This document shows, one piece after another, positions 23,849-30,761 of a DNA stretch of 64,000 nucleotides (position 1 is the stretch's first letter; each line of letters begins with the position of its first letter). Under the pieces are notes generated by a model. The model was given only the letters and a program-made list of their open reading frames with translations, had not been told where the DNA came from and did not search any database. The stretch is from Hypericibacter terrae. Its GTDB lineage: Bacteria > Pseudomonadota > Alphaproteobacteria > Dongiales > Dongiaceae. Location: contig NZ_CP042906.1 in assembly GCF_008728855.1 (NCBI RefSeq), positions 4,143,570 to 4,207,569 on the forward strand, read 5' to 3'. The position numbers and the translations under genes are program-made.

Positions 23849-24426
23849 GCCGCTTTCGCCTCCGGATCGTACCGCTCGAGCGAGGCCAGCCCGCGCCCGC
23901 GCGCGGCCGTCTCGTGCTCGGCGCAATAGACATGCCCGAGCTCGGTGCCGGCGCAGCAGAAGCGCAGCGTGCCCTCGCGCAGGTCGCCCTGGGGCCAGCG
24001 GCAGTCGCGCGGGCCCGCCTCGATCAGCGGGCGCCAGCGCCCCCGGCCCTCCACCAGCGCCGCCGGCATCGGCTTCGGCGCCTCGGCCCGCACGGGGATC
24101 GGCGCGCGCGGCAAGGGCGGCGGCGAGGTCGGACCGTTCCACGCCGCATCCGGATCGCGGTCCGGTGGCGGGATCATCCCCCTATGCCCTTCGGGATCCG
24201 GGGGACATGGCTTGGGCGCGGCGCGCGGCGGAATCACTCCCGCCGCCGGCGCGCGGATGATCGGCGAAGGCCGCGACGCCAATCCCATGCGGTGCGCCTT
24301 GCCGATGACCTGGTTGCGCGTCACGCCCATGGTCGCGGCGATCTGCGAGGCCGTGTATCGCTGCCCCCAGAGCCGGCGCAGCAGCTCCATGCGCGCCTCG
24401 GTCCACAGCTCGCTTTCGTTGCCCAT
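23845..24426 (-). CDS. gcrA: GcrA-family transcription regulator (phage-borne)
   Basis: 193 aa. The N-terminus (LWTEARMELLRRLWGQRYTA, then SQIAATMGVTRNQVIGKAHR-MGL) is the GcrA DNA-binding helix-turn-helix. After a Pro-rich linker, the C-terminus has C-R-W-P-Q-G-D and FCCAGTELGHVYCAEH, the cysteine-rich sigma70-contacting part of GcrA. In Caulobacter GcrA activates promoters marked by N6-methyladenine. An adenine methyltransferase gene lies 0.5 kb upstream in the same operon. The start at 24426 follows a dispersed repeat. Confidence 0.87.
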   Translation of the reverse strand: MGNESELWTEARMELLRRLWGQRYTASQIAATMGVTRNQVIGKAHRMGLASRPSPIIRAPAAGVIPPRAAPKPCPPDPEGHRGMIPPPDRDPDAAWNGPTSPPPLPRAPIPVRAEAPKPMPAALVEGRGRWRPLIEAGPRDCRWPQGDLREGTLRFCCAGTELGHVYCAEHETAARGRGLASLERYDPEAKAA

Positions 24427-24429
24427 GCG

Positions 24430-24470
24430 AATCCCCTCCTTCGCCAAGGCTTCGGAGGGCGGGCCCTCCG
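24430..24470 (+). repeat. Protein-embedded repeat, copy 2 (inverted)
   Basis: Contains CCTTCGCCAAGGC, the inverse of the core at 23815 and 24915, followed by CGGAGGGCGGGCCCTCCGG, which is itself palindromic. It lies in the leader of the GcrA-like gene. Confidence 0.75.
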
Positions 24471-24490
24471 GAGCATAATCCCTTATGCGT

Positions 24491-24949
24491 CTATCGCGAC
24501 GAGAGCGCGCCGGCCGAGCTGCGGCGGCGCGTGAAATGCTCCAGCGGCTTGCGGCCCTTGTGCGACGCGGCCAAATCCGGCATCGCCGGCGGCATCGCCA
24601 CGCGCGGCCGCGCCCCGCCCTCGGGCTCGACCCAGCCGTCGCGCCGCAGCGCGACATAGGCCAGATGCCCCGAAGGCCCGCGCCGCTGGAACAGCGCCAC
24701 TGCGCGCATCATCTGCAGCCGCATGAAGAACCCCAGCAGCCCGTCGCCCTGCTCATGGATCGAGGCCGCGCTGTCCCAATAAACCAGCAGCCCGCCCGGC
24801 GGCGTCGCCTCGAGCTTGTGGATCCAGTCGGTCAGCGCTGGCGTGACGCCACTCGCCTCGATCTCGGCGCGCAGGGCGGCCGACAACGGCACGATGCCGG
24901 GGCCGATCGAGAGGGCCTGCCCTCCGAAGCCTTGGCGAAGGAGGGTCAT
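24491..24949 (-). CDS. Hypothetical phage protein between methyltransferase and GcrA
   Basis: 152 aa beginning MTLLRQGFGGQAL, the first residues being encoded by a dispersed repeat. The core (LTDWIHKLEATPPGGLLVYW, FFMRLQMMRAVALFQRRGPS) is mixed alpha/beta and ends in a basic tail. Family not recognised. The ATG overlaps the methyltransferase stop. Confidence 0.62.
   Translation of the reverse strand: MTLLRQGFGGQALSIGPGIVPLSAALRAEIEASGVTPALTDWIHKLEATPPGGLLVYWDSAASIHEQGDGLLGFFMRLQMMRAVALFQRRGPSGHLAYVALRRDGWVEPEGGARPRVAMPPAMPDLAASHKGRKPLEHFTRRRSSAGALSSR
24915..24949 (-). repeat. Protein-embedded repeat, copy 3
   Basis: Core GCCTTGGCGAAGG flanked by CTCC and AGGAGGG; translated in the downstream gene as LRQGFGGQA immediately after the start codon. 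Confidence 0.78.
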
Positions 24950-25548
24950 GCGGCCTGCTCCCCGAACTTCCCGACCTGGTTGCCCCAGGCGTCCCAGCCC
25001 TCGCGGCGCGCCCGCGCGAACATCTCGAGATAGGGCCCGTCATAGAGCCGCTCGATGCGCTGATATTGCTCGTCGGGCTTGCGGCTATGCTCGCGCAGCG
25101 GCGCCAGGATCAATTGCTCGACATCGCGTGACCCCGGCTTGACCTTCGGCGCGCCCCGCGAGGCCCGCAGGCAGAACTCGCTGTTGCCGCGCGTGCCATA
25201 GCCAAGGCCCATGAACAACTTGTCGAGATCGGCCCAGAGCGTCGCCGCCGATCGGTTCTGCTTCACCCAGACGAAGCCGCAGGTCTTGTATGTGAAGCCC
25301 CAGGCTTCGATGACCCGCAGGGCGTCGGGCAGATGCGGCCAGCAGCCCCACATCAACAGCGTGCAGTCGTCCGCCGCGAGATCCGTGACCGGCAATGCCA
25401 TGATCTCCGGTGTGGCCATGGTGTCGTAATGCTGCGACGCGCCCTTGCCCTGGCCCCGGTGCGACCGTGTCTCGAAACGCCAGGGTGGGTCCGCAAGGAT
25501 GACGCGATAGCGATGCCGGGCGTGGCCGGCAAAGGGATCCACCGTCAT
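24946..25548 (-). CDS. MT-A70 family DNA N6-adenine methyltransferase
   Basis: 200 aa. The catalytic DPPW lies at residues 20-23 (VILADPPWRFETRS), followed by the helix-strand pattern TLLMWGCWPHLPDALRVIEA, YKTCGFVWVK and GTRGNSEFCLRASRG. MT-A70 enzymes in phages methylate adenine in DNA, often for protection from restriction; the target is not predictable here. It is in one operon with a GcrA-like regulator, which makes an epigenetic link possible. Confidence 0.9.
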   Translation of the reverse strand: MTVDPFAGHARHRYRVILADPPWRFETRSHRGQGKGASQHYDTMATPEIMALPVTDLAADDCTLLMWGCWPHLPDALRVIEAWGFTYKTCGFVWVKQNRSAATLWADLDKLFMGLGYGTRGNSEFCLRASRGAPKVKPGSRDVEQLILAPLREHSRKPDEQYQRIERLYDGPYLEMFARARREGWDAWGNQVGKFGEQAA

Positions 25549-25787
25549 CGCCCCACCCCGAACGCCTGATCCTCCAGCGACCGCGCCGCGAGGCGCAGCA
25601 GCCAGGCCGCCCGCTCGGGCGGCAGGCCGTTCATCAGCAGCATGAAGCCGCCTTCTTCCGAGACGCCGACGGCGATCAGCTGCGCGAAGTCGAGCGCGAT
25701 CGCGTCATCGATCACGGCGTCGGGCTGGCGCTTCGCCGGCTTCGGATCGCCGACGCGCACGCCGCGGAAGATCGGCTCGACGTCCAT
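25545..25787 (-). CDS. Small hypothetical phage protein
   Basis: 80 aa from the ATG at 25787. AIALDFAQLIAVGVSEEGGF and ERAAWLLRLAARSLEDQAFG suggest a small alpha/beta domain. It is coupled to the methyltransferase by a four-base overlap, so it is probably the first gene of that sub-operon. Family not recognised. Confidence 0.6.
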   Translation of the reverse strand: MDVEPIFRGVRVGDPKPAKRQPDAVIDDAIALDFAQLIAVGVSEEGGFMLLMNGLPPERAAWLLRLAARSLEDQAFGVGR

Positions 25788-26136
25788 CAGCCTGCCCCCC
25801 CCGGCGCCCCAAAAGAGGCCCCGCTCTCGCGAGCGGGGCCAGTCTCGAACAGGGAGGCCGCAGTTGTGAGACGCTGCGTCGCCGTCATCGCGCCCAGGCG
25901 GGGGACGCCCACGCGATCTCGTGAAAAGGATCCGCCGGCGGGCTTCTGCCGCCACCCGCCGGCGTCGTCCCGCGACTGGCGATGCGCTCGGCTGCCGCGG
26001 GAAGAGGAAAGAGAAAACGCCGGCGACGTCTTGAACGGGACTCGGCGCGAGCCCGGAGCGGACTGCTCTCCGTCGCCGGCGTTGATGCGCGCCCGGGGTT
26101 GGATCCCGCAGCGCGCATGGGAATGGTGGTGAACTC
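25788..26136 (-). ncRNA. Structured non-coding interval with three GC-rich hairpins
   Basis: This 349-base interval has no convincing gene. On the minus strand it can form hairpins at 26071-26016 (13-bp arms AACGCCGGCGACG, followed by TTTTCTCTTTCC), 25964-25933 (10-bp arms CGCCGGCGGG) and 25840-25817. The first has a U-rich tail like an intrinsic terminator with a 42-base loop. A leader RNA, attenuator or small phage RNA is inferred. Confidence 0.45.
25817..25840 (-). terminator. Strong palindrome, possible terminator or attenuator
   Basis: Perfect 10-bp stem GGCCCCGCTC with a 4-base loop. On the minus strand TCTTTTGG follows, a weak U stretch. It is about 30 bases upstream of the small gene that precedes the methyltransferase. 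Confidence 0.5.
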
Positions 26137-26328
26137 TCATGGCGCCATCGCCTCGCGCGCGAGCTTGATGGCGCGTTCATGAGAAGCGTCGAGCGCGCCG
26201 GATGCTGCCCACTCGGCCTCGATCTCGCGCCGCACCACGTCGGCGCCGAGCAGCCAGCCGGCGATGAAGCCGACGACCACCGCGAAGATCAGCAGCAGCA
26301 CCAGCCACAGGACCGGAACCTCGATCAT
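26137..26328 (-). CDS. Small phage membrane protein
   Basis: 63 aa. Residues 5-27 (PVLWLVLLLIFAVVVGFIAG) form one strong transmembrane segment; the rest is a charged helix (RREIEAEWAASGALDASHER). The ATG overlaps the upstream stop. Function unknown; its place in an early operon rather than the lysis region argues against a holin. Confidence 0.68.
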   Translation of the reverse strand: MIEVPVLWLVLLLIFAVVVGFIAGWLLGADVVRREIEAEWAASGALDASHERAIKLAREAMAP

Positions 26329-26897
26329 GATGCGGCCTCTTCCTGCTCGTCCCGGATCTCGACCAGATGCGCGCGCGCCGTCACCAGCGCCGCCGCCACG
26401 TCGTCGATCTCCTTCACCATCGCGCCCGCCTCGCCGCGCGAGATCGAGCCGTCGCGCAGCGCCTCGCCATAGACCCGGAACAGCTCGGCCGTCTCCTGCC
26501 CGATCGCCGCGAGATCGACCGCGGCCGCGCCGTCCTCGCCCTGCGGCATCGTCAGCAGCAGCGCGCCCGCCTCGAGCGCCATGAAGGTCGTCACCAGTGG
26601 GCGGCCGAGCGCCGCTTCCCAGGTCCGGATCTGGTCGATGGTCGGGAACGAGTCGGCCTCGGCCGGATCGGTGAAGCGCGCGACCTGGGTGCGCGAGCGG
26701 CCGATCCAATCGCCAGCACGCTCCAGCCCGCCGAGCTGCGCCACCGTCTCGGCCAGCACCGACTTGAGCGAGCCCGCGGGCCTGGGCTTCTGGAACCGCA
26801 TCGGCTGGGCCGGACGGCGGGATGCGGCGCCGGCGGTTCCCGTGGCCACCAGCCGGGGAACCTGCAACCGTAGCGGCGATGACGCACGATCCTTCAT
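26325..26897 (-). CDS. CII-like phage regulatory protein
   Basis: 190 aa from the ATG at 26897 (ATGA overlap). SLKSVLAETVAQLGGLERAG, DWIGRSRTQVARFTDPAEAD and FPTIDQIRTWEAALGRPLVT form a degenerate helix-turn-helix pattern I recall from alphaproteobacterial prophage proteins of the CII type. The C-terminal half is a helical domain (DDVAAALVTARAHLVEIRDE). Likely a regulator of lysogeny or replication. The family call is moderate. Confidence 0.6.
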   Translation of the reverse strand: MKDRASSPLRLQVPRLVATGTAGAASRRPAQPMRFQKPRPAGSLKSVLAETVAQLGGLERAGDWIGRSRTQVARFTDPAEADSFPTIDQIRTWEAALGRPLVTTFMALEAGALLLTMPQGEDGAAAVDLAAIGQETAELFRVYGEALRDGSISRGEAGAMVKEIDDVAAALVTARAHLVEIRDEQEEAAS

Positions 26898-27091
26898 GCC
26901 AACCCCTCCCCGCACCAGGCGCCATGCTCGGTTTCGTCGGTTCCGGCGATGACCGCGAGCAGCAGCGCCAATTCATGGTCACGGGCGCGGCGACGCATCG
27001 TCTCCGAAGCGAGGGGCATGGGCTTGCAGCCGAACGAATCGAGCGGCTTGCCCTCCAAATCCAGATCACGGAACTCCTGGGCGCAGGTCAT
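26894..27091 (-). CDS. Small hypothetical phage protein
   Basis: 65 aa, with three Cys and a short hydrophobic helix (HELALLLAVIAGTDETEHGA). ATGA overlaps with both neighbours. Family not recognised. Confidence 0.58.
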   Translation of the reverse strand: MTCAQEFRDLDLEGKPLDSFGCKPMPLASETMRRRARDHELALLLAVIAGTDETEHGAWCGEGLA

Positions 27092-27351
27092 GCCGCCGCT
27101 TCCTCCCGCGGATAGAGATCGGGCCGCAGCTCATGGCGCGACACCCCAGTGACCTTCTCGATATCGAGCACCCGCTCGGCGGTGGCGACCCGCTCGGCGC
27201 GGTTGATCCAGTCCCAGATCAGGGCCTGGCTCACGGCGGGCTTGTGCGGGGCCAGCTCGTTCAACGCCCGCGCCAGCTTCGCCTGGCCGCCCGCGGCTTC
27301 CACCGCGCGTTGCAGGGCTTCTTTCATGGAGGGAGCGCCGGAAGGGTTCAT
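27088..27351 (-). CDS. Cro/YdaS-like helix-turn-helix protein
   Basis: 87 aa from the ATG at 27351. MKEALQRAVEAAGGQAKLAR, then KPAVSQALIWDWINRAERVA and LDIEKVTGVSRHELRPDLYP is the YdaS/Cro pattern. It is the first gene of the leftward early operon and is divergent from the repressor, so a Cro-like lytic switch role is inferred. The longer start at 27387 would lie inside the operator and upstream of the predicted -10 and is rejected. The chosen ATG follows the -10 by nine bases, suggesting a leaderless mRNA. Confidence 0.82.
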   Translation of the reverse strand: MNPSGAPSMKEALQRAVEAAGGQAKLARALNELAPHKPAVSQALIWDWINRAERVATAERVLDIEKVTGVSRHELRPDLYPREEAAA

Positions 27352-27360
27352 GGCGCCGAG

Positions 27361-27430
27361 AATATAAACTTTCTTATCGGACGTCAATAAGAACGTTTAT
27401 CGGATATTGCGATAAGACTTTTTATAGAAT
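27361..27430. promoter_or_regulatory. Divergent early promoter region with 23-bp operator
   Basis: Operator arms TTCTTATCG (27371-27379) and CAATAAGAA (27385-27393) flank a 5-base spacer. Read leftward, TTGACG, a 15-base spacer and TATATT (27366-27361) form a promoter whose -35 lies in the operator. A related imperfect site (TTATCG at 27397, CGATAA at 27410) lies beside the rightward -10 TATAGAAT (27423-27430), which is eight bases before the repressor ATG. Repressor binding here would block the early operon and may autoregulate. Confidence 0.8.
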
Positions 27431-27436
27431 TGGGTC

Positions 27437-28126
27437 ATGAGCAAATTTGCCACGCGTCTCAAGGCATTACGCGTCGAGTTCGGATTGTCGCAGAAGCGGC
27501 TGGCCGAGATCCTGGGCGTCAAGCAGCCCTCGATCACCCAGGCGGAAAAGGGCAAGAGCCTCGAGCCGCGCTTCGTGATCGACGCCGCCCGCCATTTCGG
27601 CGTGCGGCCGGAATGGCTGCGTGGCGACGATGATGGCCCCCGCGAGGCCGAGGCCCCGACCGCCAGCGTTTCCAGCATCGCCGTCATCGGCCATGTGCAG
27701 GCCGGCGAGTGGCGCGCCGCCTATGTCTGGGACCGCGATCAGTGGTATCCGATCGCCATCCCGCCGGACCGGCGTTACCCGCGCGTCGAGCGTCTGGCGC
27801 TCGAGGTGCGCGGCGATTCGATGAACAAGCTCTATCCGCCGGGTTCGATCCTGGTCGCCGTGCGCTATGCGGACATCGGCAAGCGGCCGGCCGCCGGCGA
27901 GCGCGTCATCTGCCTGCGCCACAACGTCACCGACCAGGTCGAGGCGACCGTCAAGGAGCTCGAACTCGAAAAGGGCGTGCTGAGCCTGGTGGCGCGCACC
28001 ACCAACCCGCGCCGCTACCCGCCGATTCGCATCGACGGCGGCAAGACCGCGCCGCTGACGCTGCAGGAGTCCGGCGACGAGATCGAGATCTTCGCGCGCG
28101 TCACGGGCGCCTACTGCATCGAGTAA
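27437..28126 (+). CDS. LexA-like (S24) prophage repressor
   Basis: 229 aa. An N-terminal helix-turn-helix (MSKFATRLKALRVEFGLSQK, GVKQPSITQAEKG) binds operators. The C-terminal S24 peptidase domain has a probable Ala89-Gly90 cleavage site, catalytic Ser128 in VRGDSMNKLYPPGS and Lys173 in EATVKELEL. It maintains lysogeny and should self-cleave on RecA activation. No Shine-Dalgarno precedes the ATG, which lies eight bases after a -10 box, so a leaderless transcript is likely. Confidence 0.93.
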   Translation: MSKFATRLKALRVEFGLSQKRLAEILGVKQPSITQAEKGKSLEPRFVIDAARHFGVRPEWLRGDDDGPREAEAPTASVSSIAVIGHVQAGEWRAAYVWDRDQWYPIAIPPDRRYPRVERLALEVRGDSMNKLYPPGSILVAVRYADIGKRPAAGERVICLRHNVTDQVEATVKELELEKGVLSLVARTTNPRRYPPIRIDGGKTAPLTLQESGDEIEIFARVTGAYCIE

Positions 28127-28134
28127 TGATCGCG

Positions 28135-28623
28135 TCAGTCGCGCACGCCGATCTGCAGCACGGCGCCGCGGCTTTCCTTGCCCATCGTCCCACCATGCAG
28201 CGCGTGGATCACGGCCTTCGCGCGGCCCTCGTCGGCAGCGTCGAAGAGATCATGGCCGCGCGGCAGATATCCGATTTGCTCGCCGGTCGCGGCGCGCAGC
28301 ACCTTCACCGCCTCCGAGTCATGACGATTGCCGGGCTCGGGCTCCAGGATAGCATCCTCGCCGATCCGGCAGCGCGTCAGGATATCCTGGCGCGCCGTGC
28401 CGTCCGGATTGCGGAATGATTCGCCGACCACCGGGCTGAGAAAGGTCCGCCAACCCTCGCCGAACTCGCGCCATTGCGTCTGTTCGCCCGGTTGCCATCC
28501 GGCCGCGCCGGACGTCCATGCGGAGGCCGCCATAGCCTCGGCATCCCTGCGCTGCCCGCGTCGAAGGTAGATTACCAGCACTGTTATGGCCGCCACCCCG
28601 GCCAGCAGAATGACCACCGCCAT
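28135..28623 (-). CDS. Membrane-anchored HIRAN-domain protein
   Basis: 162 aa from the ATG at 28623, preceded by GGGGGAGG. Residues 2-20 (AVVILLAGVAAITVLVIYL) form a transmembrane anchor. The C-terminal 100 residues match a HIRAN domain: VVGESFRNPDGTARQDILTR, LEPEPGNRHDSEAVKVLRAA, GEQIGYLPRGHD. HIRAN domains bind DNA ends or stalled forks in other proteins. It converges on the repressor with eight bases between stop codons, so it may be expressed in the lysogen. The role is unknown. Confidence 0.82.
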   Translation of the reverse strand: MAVVILLAGVAAITVLVIYLRRGQRRDAEAMAASAWTSGAAGWQPGEQTQWREFGEGWRTFLSPVVGESFRNPDGTARQDILTRCRIGEDAILEPEPGNRHDSEAVKVLRAATGEQIGYLPRGHDLFDAADEGRAKAVIHALHGGTMGKESRGAVLQIGVRD

Positions 28624-28687
28624 GCCCGCCTCCCCCACAACCCGCGGGCGAGTATCCCAAAATGCCGCTTTGCCGGCTCCATAAATT

Positions 28688-28720
28688 TTCTTATTGACAG
28701 CCGATAAGAAAGTTTATACT
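28688..28720 (+). promoter_or_regulatory. Second repressor operator with rightward promoter
   Basis: Operator arms TTCTTATTG (28688-28696) and CGATAAGAA (28702-28710) with a 5-base spacer are the exact reverse complement of the arms at 27371-27393. TTGACA (28694-28699), a 15-base spacer and TATACT (28715-28720) give a promoter overlapped by the operator. It should drive the genes from 28762 onward. Confidence 0.85.
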
Positions 28721-28761
28721 GTCTCCCCACACGCTCACAGCAGCGGCCGGGGAGGCCACCG

Positions 28762-29118
28762 ATGTCCAACGACCAGATCGTTCGCAGCTTCAACGCCTTC
28801 GTCGGCTCGCTCGAGGATGGGAAGTTCCATGCCGAGCTGACGCAGCAGCTCGAGGAGGCGGTGCGCGAGCTGCATGACGCCGCGATCGAGCGCGGCGGCA
28901 AGGCCAAGGCCAAGATCGCGCTGACTATCGACCTCAAGCTCGACGGCGGCATCGTCGAGACCGCTGCCGAATACAAGGTCACCCTGCCCAAGGCCGAGCG
29001 CGGCCGGACCATCTTCTGGGAAACGCCCGAGGGCCATCTCAGCCGCGCCAATCCCAAACAGACCGACATGTTCCGCGACGTCACCGGCGGCAGCGACGCC
29101 GTCCGCACCGTCTCGTAA
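28762..29118 (+). CDS. Hypothetical phage protein, first gene of the rightward operon
   Basis: 118 aa with a good GGGGAGG ribosome site. Helical start (IVRSFNAFVGSLEDGKFHAE, LTQQLEEAVRELHDAAIERG) then a beta part (KIALTIDLKLDGGIVETAAE). It commonly travels with DUF2303 genes, by my recollection. It may be a single-stranded DNA metabolism accessory, but no motif proves this. Confidence 0.7.
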   Translation: MSNDQIVRSFNAFVGSLEDGKFHAELTQQLEEAVRELHDAAIERGGKAKAKIALTIDLKLDGGIVETAAEYKVTLPKAERGRTIFWETPEGHLSRANPKQTDMFRDVTGGSDAVRTVS

Positions 29119-29148
29119 CGCCCCCTTCCCTCATAGGAGTTCATTCTT

Positions 29149-30081
29149 ATGGCCGATCCGATTCGCAATTCCGACGCCGAAGCGATCATCGAGACGATGA
29201 AATCGCTGGCGCCGGTTGAATTCCTGACCGCGGTCGCGCCGGGGCACCCCGGCGATGATGCCAGGATGCTGGCCGTCCCGAACGGCAAGTCGATCGTCAG
29301 CGTCAAGAAGTTCGTCGACGAATGGCGCGACAAGCCCGAGCGCCGCGAGGGCAGGGTGCCGCTGCTCGATCTCGCCGCCTTCATCGAGTATGTGAACCGC
29401 TTCAAGGATGGCGACACGCTGGTCTTCGCCGACAACAGCCGGGAGAAGCCCGCGCTGGTCGGCGTGATCGACTATCACCGCGCCGGCTTCGACGGCAACC
29501 CGGCCTGGTGCCGGCATCGCGCGCTCTACGACTTCCCGCTGTCGGAGGAATGGCAGGCTTGGCACGGCAAGTCCGGCGAGAAGATGAACCAGGGCGACTT
29601 CGCCGAGTTCATCGAGGATCACATCGACGACGTGATCGCGCCGGGCCTGGGCAGCGACGGCATGCCCGGCGGCGATCCGCTGATCGACCAGCTGCTCGCC
29701 ACCTTCGGCGGCGTGCCGGCCTCGCCCGCCAAGCTCATGGAGCTGTCGCGCGGCCTCGCCGTCTTCTCGAACGACAAGGCGGTGCAGGCGATCAACCTCA
29801 AGAGCGGCGAGGCGACGATCCGCTACGAGACCGCCCACACCGACGCCAATGGCGGCAAGCTCGACGTGCCGCCGCTGTTCCTGATCGCCATCCCGGTCTT
29901 CACCAATGGCGAGAAATACCGCATGGCCGCGCGGCTGCGCTACCGCCTGGGCGGCGGCGGCATCGCCTGGTTCTTCGAGCTCTACCGCACCGAGAAGGTC
30001 TTCGACCACGCCCTGGCCGAGGCGATCCAGAAGGTCCGCGACCAGACCGGCGCGCTGACCCTGCTCGGCCGGCCGGAGTAA
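29149..30081 (+). CDS. DUF2303 family phage protein
   Basis: 310 aa. GRVPLLDLAAFIEYVNRFKD, GVIDYHRAGFDGNPAWCRHR, ALYDFPLSEEWQAWHGKSGE, FAEFIEDHIDD and FLIAIPVFTNGEKYRMAARL-RYR are the family landmarks of DUF2303. Its biochemical function is not established. It is usually in early operons near recombination or replication genes, as here. Confidence 0.88.
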   Translation: MADPIRNSDAEAIIETMKSLAPVEFLTAVAPGHPGDDARMLAVPNGKSIVSVKKFVDEWRDKPERREGRVPLLDLAAFIEYVNRFKDGDTLVFADNSREKPALVGVIDYHRAGFDGNPAWCRHRALYDFPLSEEWQAWHGKSGEKMNQGDFAEFIEDHIDDVIAPGLGSDGMPGGDPLIDQLLATFGGVPASPAKLMELSRGLAVFSNDKAVQAINLKSGEATIRYETAHTDANGGKLDVPPLFLIAIPVFTNGEKYRMAARLRYRLGGGGIAWFFELYRTEKVFDHALAEAIQKVRDQTGALTLLGRPE

Positions 30082-30086
30082 CGGCG

Positions 30087-30335
30087 ATGAGGGGCCGCCC
30101 GTTCTCCCTCCTGGGGTTGCCCGGCGTCATGGCGCTCCTCGCGCAGGGCAGCGCGATGCTCGGCACTGCCATCGATCTCGTCGCGAGCCCTCAATCGACG
30201 ACGCATCGCTATAAGCGCCTCCGCCGTCGCAACAACGGCTTCACCGGCGCCGAGCTGCGCGATATGCGCGCGCGGAATGGCGTCGGTCGCCCGCCCTACG
30301 CCAAGCGGGCGGCGATGAAGGCGAAGGCCGCATGA
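30087..30335 (+). CDS. Small basic phage protein
   Basis: 82 aa; an N-terminal hydrophobic stretch (LLGLPGVMALLAQGSAMLG) is followed by a very basic tail (HRYKRLRRRNNGFTGAELRD, RPPYAKRAAMKAKAA). Six bases after DUF2303 and overlapping the next start. Family not recognised. Confidence 0.6.
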   Translation: MRGRPFSLLGLPGVMALLAQGSAMLGTAIDLVASPQSTTHRYKRLRRRNNGFTGAELRDMRARNGVGRPPYAKRAAMKAKAA

Positions 30336-30409
30336 CCCGCGCCCTCACCGCCCTCGCCTGGCTCGCGATCCTCGCCGTCGGCTTCGGCTGCTGGGTGGCC
30401 TTCCCATGA
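30332..30409 (+). CDS. Tiny predicted membrane peptide (25 aa)
   Basis: Encodes MTRALTALAWLAILAVGFGC-WVAFP, almost entirely one hydrophobic helix. Both its start and its stop overlap neighbouring genes in ATGA arrangements, which argues for translation. No function can be assigned. Confidence 0.55.
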   Translation: MTRALTALAWLAILAVGFGCWVAFP

Positions 30410-30744
30410 CCGCCGAGATCGTCAACCTCGCCGTGGTCCGCAAGATGCGCGGACTGCTCGACGACGGCACCGTGGTGCCCTTCGCCAGCATGCGGACCGC
30501 CCGCGCCGACGCCTTCATCGCGGCGGTCGCGGGCCCGCCGACGCATCCCTGGCGCCGCGGCCAGGCCGTCCGCCACAAGCTGACCAAGCGCCTCGTCGGC
30601 CGCGTGATCGCGATCCATGAGCGCCCCGGCCTGCCCGGCACGGTCGCGAGCCTGATCCTCGACACCAACCCGAACCGTCTCCTGAGCCCCGACGACTACG
30701 AGCCGGTGCCCGAAGACGACTTCAACCCGCCGCCGGCGGCTTGA
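30406..30744 (+). CDS. Hypothetical phage protein
   Basis: 112 aa. The middle (HPWRRGQAVRHKLTKRLVGR, VIAIHERPGLPGTVASLILD) looks like a small SH3-like beta barrel; the end is acidic and Pro-rich. Family not recognised. Confidence 0.6.
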   Translation: MTAEIVNLAVVRKMRGLLDDGTVVPFASMRTARADAFIAAVAGPPTHPWRRGQAVRHKLTKRLVGRVIAIHERPGLPGTVASLILDTNPNRLLSPDDYEPVPEDDFNPPPAA

Positions 30745-30761
30745 CCCCAGGAGGATTTGCC

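Noticed and set aside
25866-26132. Possible small genes in the structured interval
   Set aside because: Frames on both strands are basic or low-complexity, span the hairpins and have no ribosome site; the interval is better explained as structured RNA.
27352-27387. Longer Cro-like protein starting at 27387
   Set aside because: That ATG lies within the operator and upstream of the predicted -10 box for the same transcript, so it would not be in the mRNA.
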